From positions 1 to 18,593 of the forward strand of contig CAZCNA010000012.1 of assembly GCA_964500215.1 (NCBI GenBank): a stretch of 18,593 nucleotides of DNA, read 5' to 3'. Positions 14,417-18,593 of this stretch are shown one piece after another. Within the stretch, counting starts at the first letter, position 1. The number at the start of each line of letters is the position of its first letter. The stretch is from JBDKLC01 sp964500215 (lineage in GTDB: Bacteria > Patescibacteriota > Minisyncoccia > Phycocordibacterales > CAIZLB01). Position numbers and translations under genes: made by a program. The notes under the pieces are model-generated. The model was given only the letters and a program-made list of their open reading frames with translations, ran no database searches and was not told the origin of the DNA.

Positions 14417-14448
14417 ATCCCGTCCTGTGGCTTGCCACAGGACGGGAT
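14417..14448 (-). terminator. Terminator of the GC-rich TIM-barrel gene
   Basis: A perfect 14-bp stem (14417-14430 with 14435-14448) with a 4-nt loop, followed on the minus strand by TTTT. It lies 15 bp after the stop codon at 14464. A direct repeat GTACTAAAAT (14376-14385 and 14409-14418) lies next to it. Confidence 0.85.
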
Positions 14449-14463
14449 GATATAACGAAACCA

Positions 14464-15258
14464 TTAACGAAGCGTATCAAGGACCGGCAGCAGATATGTT
14501 GCCGCCATCGCCCAATCAACCTCGTCGTCACGGAGATACGGTTCTGATTCCGGAGGATCTCGCCGAGCCAAGATACTGATATCCGGAAAATGACGTTTGA
14601 GCCGAGCAAGGACATCACGGTCCGTCTGGCTGATACAGTCACTGGAATGGACACCGACGCCGAGCGTCGGAAAGGTCTCTTTAACCCGACGAATGTACGG
14701 AATGAGACCCTGCGCGTGGATATTGACACCCGGTTTGCACTTCTCGAACACCACGTGCTGCGCGGCATTGGCATCAACGTAGGGCCGAAGTTTTTCGACC
14801 ATACGACGAGGATTATGCCCCACTTCACGCAAAGCTGCAGGACCAACAGTGAGAATGATCTCAAGGTGATGCCGCCGTCCGGAATGAAACATTGCTGAAC
14901 GGATGGCCGCGTGATGAGGCCATACCATGTCGAGATGAATGGCATTCAGCCAATTGCCACCGTACTCGATGATTTGGAGGAGGGATGATGAAAAATCAAC
15001 CTCCAGATCGTCGTGATACTGCACGCAATTCAGCGTTTCTTCGGAGGCCAAGATAGCCGCGTGATGAGAACACGGAGGAAACGGGCCTTTCTTGCCCTTT
15101 CGGATGTCATTCACCAACTGATAGTTCGTCCTGATACCTGCCAAGAACCGACGGTTTCTGTTTTGTCCAATGTTGCGATTGAACACGCCGAGCATTCGTT
15201 TCACCTGCTCGTAGGTGGTAAAGCCGGAAATACCGACAAACGGACCTTGATAATACAT
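14464..15258 (-). CDS. TIM-barrel-like protein, possibly TrpF-related
   Basis: A 264-residue protein starting MYYQGPFVGISGFTTYEQVK. The start is fixed by AAAGGAG 4 nt before this ATG; an earlier in-frame ATG at 15288 lies inside the promoter. Alternating strand-helix units suggest a (beta/alpha)8 barrel: VGISGFTT (about 8-15), FLAGIRT, CVQYHDD, LNAIHLDMV, LEIILTVG, HVVFEKC, LGVGVHSSDC and ISILARRD. The opening segment recalls the K-x-C-G-I-T region of phosphoribosylanthranilate isomerase, but the catalytic Cys is replaced by Ser, the overall match is weak, and no tryptophan gene is nearby, so I do not assign that activity. The gene is GC-rich, stands alone with its own promoter and terminator, and has several His/Asp/Cys residues at strand ends that could bind metal. 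Confidence 0.65.
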   Translation of the reverse strand: MYYQGPFVGISGFTTYEQVKRMLGVFNRNIGQNRNRRFLAGIRTNYQLVNDIRKGKKGPFPPCSHHAAILASEETLNCVQYHDDLEVDFSSSLLQIIEYGGNWLNAIHLDMVWPHHAAIRSAMFHSGRRHHLEIILTVGPAALREVGHNPRRMVEKLRPYVDANAAQHVVFEKCKPGVNIHAQGLIPYIRRVKETFPTLGVGVHSSDCISQTDRDVLARLKRHFPDISILARRDPPESEPYLRDDEVDWAMAATYLLPVLDTLR

Positions 15259-15284
15259 ACAACTCCTTTGTTGAATCTGGAGAT

Positions 15285-15313
15285 ACAATACAATTTTTGA
15301 ATATGCAGGTCAA
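15285..15313 (-). promoter_or_regulatory. Sigma-70 promoter of the TIM-barrel gene
   Basis: On the minus strand TTGACC (15308-15313), a 17-bp spacer and TATTGT (15285-15290). Transcription would start near 15278, giving a leader of about 20 nt that carries the AAAGGAG ribosome binding site at 15263-15269. Confidence 0.65.
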
Positions 15314-15336
15314 TAGAAGTCTAGGCGCTAGATATA

Positions 15337-15948
15337 CTATGGTTTTATATGTGTTTTTTGTGCGGCAGTTGGCTTTGTTGGTTCACCTCGTCGTATATAG
15401 AGTGTCATCAATGTATTCGTACAAATCATAGCGAATGAGTGGAGCGTTGTGGCGACGTTGTATGAGCCGAGTGAGCAGAGCGTGAGAATATGTCGAGCAA
15501 CATTCATTTTGTAGAGTAATGGTTTTTCAGAATCCGGATGATGCCATGTCTTGCGTAGCGTTGGGATGAATGCAATCACATCTATAGATACCACCACGAT
15601 GACAGAGATAGTGGGATCATTGGTGAGCATCCACGGAATGAGTCCGAGCAAGGCGACAATCAAAAAATAATTATCTATATGTCGAATATGTCCGACTTCC
15701 CTTTTGAACAAAAACTTAAGAGAAAATAAAAAAATAATGATAGTGAACCCTTCAGCAATCCCCGTTGGTAAGGCGCCGATTCCCGCCCCTTTGGCTAGGC
15801 CTCCGAAAAACGTTGTCATAGACACGATAGACCAAATAAACCATGTATATGGGTGTGGTTTTACTCTTCCGCGAAAGATATCACGAAGATACGACGTATT
15901 ACCGACAATAGCGAGAACTGAAGCAATGATTGCAAGGATGATTTTCAT
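15337..15948 (-). CDS. PQ-loop/SWEET-like multi-pass membrane protein
   Basis: A 203-residue membrane protein with about six to seven hydrophobic helices in two similar halves. The first half has VLAIVGNTSYLRDIFRGRVKPHPYTWFIWS (about 11-40), resembling the P-Q-loop motif region of SemiSWEET-like transporters (helix, x-P-Q/T-x-x-x-x, helix, then a conserved H-P/W segment). The second half has IDVIAFIPTLRKTWHHPDSEKPLLYK with an equivalent proline-bearing helix. The final stretch is a polar, Lys/Thr-rich cytoplasmic tail. Proteins of this type are common and unassigned in CPR genomes; small-solute or sugar transport is a guess from the fold. The start follows a TAGAAT -10-like element by 6 nt. 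It lies downstream of the MliC-like gene with 20 nt between. Confidence 0.65.
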   Translation of the reverse strand: MKIILAIIASVLAIVGNTSYLRDIFRGRVKPHPYTWFIWSIVSMTTFFGGLAKGAGIGALPTGIAEGFTIIIFLFSLKFLFKREVGHIRHIDNYFLIVALLGLIPWMLTNDPTISVIVVVSIDVIAFIPTLRKTWHHPDSEKPLLYKMNVARHILTLCSLGSYNVATTLHSFAMICTNTLMTLYIRRGEPTKPTAAQKTHIKP

Positions 15949-15954
15949 GAATAT

Positions 15955-15960
15955 ATTCTA
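15955..15960 (-). promoter_or_regulatory. -10-like element of the PQ-loop gene
   Basis: TAGAAT on the minus strand, 6 nt before the ATG at 15948, in the 20-bp gap after the MliC-like gene. No clear -35. Confidence 0.4.
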
Positions 15961-15968
15961 AAGTGCAA

Positions 15969-16385
15969 TTAGTACAATGGTCCGCCTTCAAGGCCCTCGC
16001 TTTTACAATTTTTGTATTGCATGTCCATCACATTATTTCGAAGGATGATTGCTTCATTCCCCTTGTTCCAAAATACAAATGATTCATCTTGGTTCGCATA
16101 TCGAACACCACTGCCAGATATCGTTTGATGTATTGTAGTCGTGGCCGCACCATTAATAGAGAGGTCAACACTTCCTGTTGGTACAGGCATTGCATCTGGT
16201 GCAGGCTGAGATTTTGCTGTAGAAATTTCTTGATGATAGACAGCATCAATCGTTTTTCCGTTATCACACACATATCGCACACTGAGTAATTGTGCTTCGG
16301 GCGCTGCTTGATTTTGATTCCAAAGAAAATAGAGGCCGGTAGCCACGAGAATAATAATGAGAAGCATGATAAGTGTTGTTTTCAT
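15969..16385 (-). CDS. MliC-like lysozyme inhibitor, membrane-anchored
   Basis: A 138-residue protein with an N-terminal membrane helix (MKTTLIMLLIIILVATGLYFLW) and an extracytoplasmic domain of the MliC/PliC type, which blocks the active site of C-type lysozymes. Visible features are VRYVCDNGKTIDAVY (Cys40), a strand VDLSINGAATTTIHQ, the conserved SGSGVRYA loop (90-97; Ser and Lys/Arg-Tyr region insert into lysozyme in known members), FWNKGNEAII (105-114) and a closing Cys127 that pairs with Cys40. A proline-rich insertion at about 60-68 separates two strands. There is no lipobox; the anchor is a helix. Of two near starts, 16385 lies 7 nt after TATAAT and begins at the anchor; ATG 16391 adds two residues. 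It would protect an epibiont from host or environmental lysozyme. Confidence 0.75.
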   Translation of the reverse strand: MKTTLIMLLIIILVATGLYFLWNQNQAAPEAQLLSVRYVCDNGKTIDAVYHQEISTAKSQPAPDAMPVPTGSVDLSINGAATTTIHQTISGSGVRYANQDESFVFWNKGNEAIILRNNVMDMQYKNCKSEGLEGGPLY

Positions 16386-16392
16386 GCTCATA

Positions 16393-16398
16393 ATTATA
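16393..16398 (-). promoter_or_regulatory. -10 element of the MliC-like gene
   Basis: Perfect TATAAT on the minus strand. It is 1 nt before the ATG at 16391 and 7 nt before the ATG at 16385, which favours a leaderless start at 16385. Confidence 0.45.
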
Positions 16399-16432
16399 TA
16401 TCTCGTTGAGCAATATGGATAGTCACTGAAAC

Positions 16433-16460
16433 AAAAAAACGGCTCGTGAAGCCGCTTTTT
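16433..16460 (-). terminator. Intrinsic terminator
   Basis: Stem CGGCT / AGCCG (16440-16444 with 16450-16454), loop of 5 nt, with a long T run on the minus-strand side (the A run at 16433-16439) and TTTTT on the plus side. It closes the minus-strand group 17733-16511 before the MliC-like gene. Confidence 0.85.
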
Positions 16461-16510
16461 ATGTATCAATCTATTTTAACTAAGATCTATCCTGCCTAAC
16501 ACAGCTCTTT

Positions 16511-17023
16511 CTACTGCATCATCATCGTTGGCATCGGCAGATTTTGTGTTGGAGAGACCCATCCGAGGACCCCTGGATTCAACATGCCGAAAATCATAGC
16601 TATATGTGCCACAACAAGAAATACGGCAACGAATGTTGCATGAAGTCGGAATCGTTCTTCTTGACTCTGACCTCTTTTGAGAATGTTGAGATCAATGAGT
16701 GAAAGGCCAACCAATGGCACAACTCCCAAAAGATAAAAGCCCACTGCAATAACATCAACTACACCTCGCCATCCTCCACCTTGCGTCAACGGGATCACCG
16801 CTGTATCAAAGAGGTACAAGAAAACTCCGAGAAAATATATACCCACGAGAATACTTGCTGTGGCATTAATCTTTTTAACAATTCCTGAAAAGGATCGAGT
16901 AAACAAAATGTATAATTCTGTCACTGCGATGGTCTCTGCGAGAATAACAGGAATTGCCATAAATAAGAGAAGATTCCATGGCTGATTATCAGCCAATAAT
17001 TGCATATAATGCGTCATTTGCAT
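16511..17023 (-). CDS. Multi-pass membrane protein, DUF6803-like, unknown
   Basis: A 170-residue membrane protein with about five hydrophobic helices. It opens MTHYMQLLADNQPWNLLLFMAIPVILAETIAVTELYILF, a conserved-looking segment with Asn-Gln-Pro-Trp before the first helix and two Glu inside the membrane region (about residues 30 and 36). I have a weak memory of this opening in a family called DUF6803; this should be checked. A His in a later helix (VVAHIAMIFGML) and a Met-rich end (LPMPTMMMQ) are notable beside the Met/His-rich protein encoded 23 nt upstream. It ends just before a terminator and is the last gene of a three-gene minus-strand group. A metal-related role is inferred from composition only. 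Confidence 0.6.
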   Translation of the reverse strand: MQMTHYMQLLADNQPWNLLLFMAIPVILAETIAVTELYILFTRSFSGIVKKINATASILVGIYFLGVFLYLFDTAVIPLTQGGGWRGVVDVIAVGFYLLGVVPLVGLSLIDLNILKRGQSQEERFRLHATFVAVFLVVAHIAMIFGMLNPGVLGWVSPTQNLPMPTMMMQ

Positions 17024-17046
17024 TGTAGTATTGTTAGATTTTGTAA

Positions 17047-17424
17047 TTAAGAGAGAAATTCTAACACCGGTGGAGATCTAGGACTATAGATATTCCTTTT
17101 ACTTATCCAATACGGAAGTGGCGTATCATTCTCTATTGCATACCAATAGCAAACTTCACTACGTGCAACAAATGTTTTATGAAAAATAAAAAGAGCAACA
17201 AAAAAGACAATCAATACAAGCAAGGTCGGAATAATCCCAGTGTTCAGTAAATGCGCATGATCTATGTGACTGTTTGAAACAGGCATGTCAGGCATACTCT
17301 GCATACCATTCATATCCATATTCATAGACATCGAGATAGGTACTGTATATGCACAGATGGATATAGAAAATGCCATAACAATTATAAGCACAACTAGTCC
17401 TACATATTTTCCAAGAGAGATCAT
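17047..17424 (-). CDS. Two-span membrane protein with Met/His-rich loop
   Basis: A 125-residue protein with two membrane helices (about 8-26 and 66-82). The loop between them (about 30-60) contains seven Met within 16 residues in M-x-M spacing, followed by the histidine cluster HIDHAH. Such Met-rich and His-rich runs outside the membrane bind Cu(I), Cu(II) or Ag(I) in known copper carriers such as CopA/CusF-type loops and Ctr transporters. Both termini would be inside if the loop is outside. No ATPase or CxxC domain is visible in the window. The ATG is 5 nt after a -10-like TAAAAT. It lies between a small acidic protein gene (30 nt upstream) and a membrane protein gene with a Met-rich end (23 nt downstream). 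A copper role is an inference. Confidence 0.6.
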   Translation of the reverse strand: MISLGKYVGLVVLIIVMAFSISICAYTVPISMSMNMDMNGMQSMPDMPVSNSHIDHAHLLNTGIIPTLLVLIVFFVALFIFHKTFVARSEVCYWYAIENDTPLPYWISKRNIYSPRSPPVLEFLS

Positions 17425-17429
17425 ACCTT

Positions 17430-17435
17430 ATTTTA
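17430..17435 (-). promoter_or_regulatory. -10-like element of the Met/His-rich gene
   Basis: TAAAAT on the minus strand, 5 nt before the ATG at 17424, in the 30-bp gap after the upstream gene. An internal promoter is possible. Confidence 0.3.
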
Positions 17436-17454
17436 GATGGGTAATTTATGTAAA

Positions 17455-17733
17455 TTATTTGTTGTTGTCTTCTCGTTCTGAGTGAATAACCATATTGTCC
17501 TCAACGTTTCCACCAGCCAGCGAAGCGTCTCGTTTTGCTTCGAGTGCTGACTTCCGAGCATCGAGAAATGTTCCGATGTCTGTAATTGCATCTGCCCCCT
17601 CGCCAACAACACCTCTTTTGTCGAGGACTGAGAGTGTGAGTTCGTCATCCTTTAATAATTCATCTTCTTCGACGAGCTTTCGAGCTGCATCCCAATCAAT
17701 AGGTTCGTGCTTCATCATTTCTTCATTTGACAT
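17455..17733 (-). CDS. Small acidic soluble protein, unknown
   Basis: A 92-residue acidic protein without signal peptide or membrane helix. It looks helical: MSNEEMMKHEPIDWDAARKLVEEDELLKDDELTLSVLDKRG, then a Gly/Ala linker (VVGEGADAITDIGTF) and a second helix (LDARKSALEAKRDAS). Gene end and start are well placed in a minus-strand group with the Met/His-rich membrane protein 30 nt downstream. The -35 of the plus-strand ClpP-like gene overlaps its start codon. No family recognised. The coding call rests on codon pattern, an open frame from start to stop and operon spacing. Confidence 0.55.
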   Translation of the reverse strand: MSNEEMMKHEPIDWDAARKLVEEDELLKDDELTLSVLDKRGVVGEGADAITDIGTFLDARKSALEAKRDASLAGGNVEDNMVIHSEREDNNK

Positions 17734-17754
17734 TTTGGTATTTCGTTATATACT
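17727..17754 (+). promoter_or_regulatory. Strong sigma-70 promoter of the ClpP-like gene
   Basis: -35 TTGACA (17727-17732, perfect), 16-bp spacer, -10 TATACT (17749-17754). It overlaps the first codons of the minus-strand gene ending at 17733, so the two transcription units face away from each other over a shared stretch. The predicted leader is about 60 nt. Confidence 0.75.
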
Positions 17755-17799
17755 AATTAATAGACGTATACGAGTAGTATACCAACAAAGCATTCAACC

Positions 17800-17822
17800 A
17801 GAAAGGAGGTGCCGTTGCACCT
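17800..17822 (+). promoter_or_regulatory. Shine-Dalgarno partly inside a start-codon hairpin
   Basis: A 12-nt match to the 16S anti-Shine-Dalgarno tail (AGAAAGGAGGTG) ends inside a hairpin AGGTGC-CGTT-GCACCT (17807-17822) that abuts the ATG at 17823. When folded, the stem hides the end of the site and shortens the 13-nt gap to the start codon. Confidence 0.6.
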
Positions 17823-18341
17823 ATGGAACAAATCATTCTTATGGAGGGAAAAATGACCCCTTCAAAGTTCAAGCTTTTCCGAGAAGAAGTCGGAAAATGC
17901 AACCAGCCTGAATCCCCTTGTGGAATCGCTCTGGTTCTCTCCTCTGGAGGTGGCGACATCTCTGTGGGACTTCCCGCTGTTCTGGAGCTCACCAAGCTTC
18001 AGGTTCCTCTCCGGGCCAAAATCTACCGGGCTGGTTCCATTGCCGCCTTGGCTGCACTGATCGCCCCCAAACGGGAGATTGTCAGCCACGGGGCACTGTG
18101 GATCCACCTCGGCAACACCGTCGAGATCGAGAGCAATGATATTGATGCCGAAGGTCGTATCCCCCAAAAGGCACGCGACCTCCTGACTCAGTATCGGAGC
18201 ATCTGTCTCGAATATCTCCGCAAAGCGTCACCGATGCTCTGCGCGGATACAAAAATGTGGAACAAGCTCCTGGCGAGCAATCGCCTCGAGCTCAATGCCA
18301 CCGAGTGCCTGAAATACGGCCTCGTGGACAGAATCGTTTGA
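17823..18341 (+). CDS. ClpP/SDH-like serine peptidase homologue
   Basis: A 172-residue protein with the ClpP/crotonase-like fold seen in ClpP, SppA and serine dehydrogenase-type peptidases. IALVLSSGGGDISVGL (35-50) matches the beta-turn-helix with the Gly-rich oxyanion segment. RAGSIAALAAL (69-79) holds the nucleophile Ser72, as in G-x-A-x-S-x-A-A of ClpP. ALWIHLG (91-97) holds His95, matching the imxH motif. LNATECLKYGLVDRIV (157-172) matches the ClpP ending xxAxEAxxYGLxD. Asp142 is a candidate for the third catalytic residue. There is no signal peptide and no partner chaperone gene nearby; the 20-residue N-terminus lacks the ClpP axial loop pattern. The gene is GC-rich with its own promoter, leader and terminator, unlike the genes around it. 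Confidence 0.75.
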   Translation: MEQIILMEGKMTPSKFKLFREEVGKCNQPESPCGIALVLSSGGGDISVGLPAVLELTKLQVPLRAKIYRAGSIAALAALIAPKREIVSHGALWIHLGNTVEIESNDIDAEGRIPQKARDLLTQYRSICLEYLRKASPMLCADTKMWNKLLASNRLELNATECLKYGLVDRIV

Positions 18342-18395
18342 GAACGAACCGTTAGAACTATCGTTCAGACGATCGTTCAAAGCCAACATCACTCG

Positions 18396-18435
18396 CCGCC
18401 GGGAGACTTCGTGTCTCCCGGCGGTTTAACTTTTT
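18396..18435 (+). terminator. Strong terminator of the ClpP-like gene
   Basis: A perfect 12-bp GC-rich stem (18396-18407 with 18413-18424) with loop TTCGT, followed by TTTAACTTTTT. Between the stop codon and the stem lies a small repeat cluster: ATCGTTCA twice (18360-18367, 18372-18379) with an inverted copy GAACGA at 18342-18347. Confidence 0.9.
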
Positions 18436-18563
18436 GAAATACACTCAATAATCTCAACAGGAACTACTTCATCAAATACGAAACTTGTTTTTGGATCTTC
18501 TGTTTTCTTTTCTAATTTGATTGATACCGCAGGCCGACGGGCGGATGGGCCGAGCCGGTGCAT
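18426..18563 (-). other. Unclear short reading frame at the window edge
   Basis: A 45-codon frame from an ATG at 18563 to TAA at 18426. Its C-terminal 30 residues (from VSIKLEKKTEDPKTSF to EIIECISKS) look like an ordinary AT-rich protein end, but the first dozen codons fall in an abrupt GC-rich block (about 18530-18561). In another frame the minus strand stays open from the window edge to a stop at 18522 (peptide ending in HPPVGLRYQSN). Either may be real, or the region may be a gene remnant joined to a short repeat. Low confidence. Confidence 0.25.
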
Positions 18564-18593
18564 AGTTTATTGCCCAAATAAATGACCAATGTA

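Noticed and set aside
14376..14418. Direct repeat GTACTAAAAT as an attachment site of the GC-rich TIM-barrel unit
   Set aside because: Both copies lie on the same side of the gene and no matching copy was found beyond its promoter end.
15320..15332. TCTAG-GCG-CTAGA hairpin as terminator of the PQ-loop gene
   Set aside because: Only a 5-bp stem and no T run on the minus strand; it also sits just upstream of the promoter of the next unit.
1..18593. CRISPR arrays, tRNA or rRNA genes, insertion sequences
   Set aside because: No regularly spaced repeats, cloverleaf-like sequences, rRNA signatures or transposase-like proteins were seen on either strand.

Overview
The window looks like the chromosome of a small-genome, AT-rich bacterium, most likely of the Candidate Phyla Radiation (Patescibacteria, Parcubacteria-like). 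The grounds are indirect. Almost all genes are short, many are exported or membrane proteins with Ser/Thr-rich linkers, and there is a PilX-like pilin and a 'CPDG' Cys-motif exported protein of the kind common in Parcubacteria. TGA is used as a stop (for example at 18341), so the genetic code is standard. No rRNA, tRNA, CRISPR array, insertion sequence or transposase was seen.

Layout. 1-1128 (minus): pilin-like protein and a VTT/DedA membrane protein. 1255-1737 (plus): TspO. 1805-3306 (minus): exported CPDG protein, GIY-YIG protein, SdpI-like protein, closed by a terminator shared with tspO. 3382-4350 (plus): exported coiled-coil protein and a small membrane protein, closed by a second two-way terminator. 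4458-9633 (minus): a tight seven-gene run of FMN-binding protein, ApbE flavin transferase, ferric-reductase-like flavocytochrome, ECF sigma factor, membrane anti-sigma candidate and two small exported proteins. 9884-11268 (plus): a GC-rich two-gene unit of unknown exported proteins. 11454-13474 (plus): VTT/DedA protein and two family 2 glycosyltransferases. 13465-14307 (minus): folD. 14464-15258 (minus): a GC-rich TIM-barrel-like protein. 15337-16391 (minus): PQ-loop-like membrane protein and MliC-like lysozyme inhibitor. 16511-17733 (minus): small acidic protein, Met/His-rich membrane protein and multi-pass membrane protein. 17823-18341 (plus): a GC-rich ClpP-like protein. The last 250 bases hold a strong terminator and an unclear reading frame.

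How the genes fit together. The clearest system is the minus-strand run 4458-9633. NADH electrons would pass through the FAD domain and two hemes of the reductase to an FMN attached by ApbE to the anchored FMN-binding protein outside the membrane. The ECF sigma/anti-sigma pair lies directly downstream in the same direction and could tie expression to an envelope signal. The putative anti-sigma factor and the last exported protein of the run carry similar small beta domains.

Two styles of gene start coexist. Many AT-rich genes have a -10-like hexamer only 5-9 nt before the start codon, which suggests leaderless mRNAs. The three GC-rich units (9884-11268, 14464-15258, 17823-18341) instead have full -35/-10 promoters, real leaders and very stable GC-rich terminators. 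They look like self-contained acquired transcription units.
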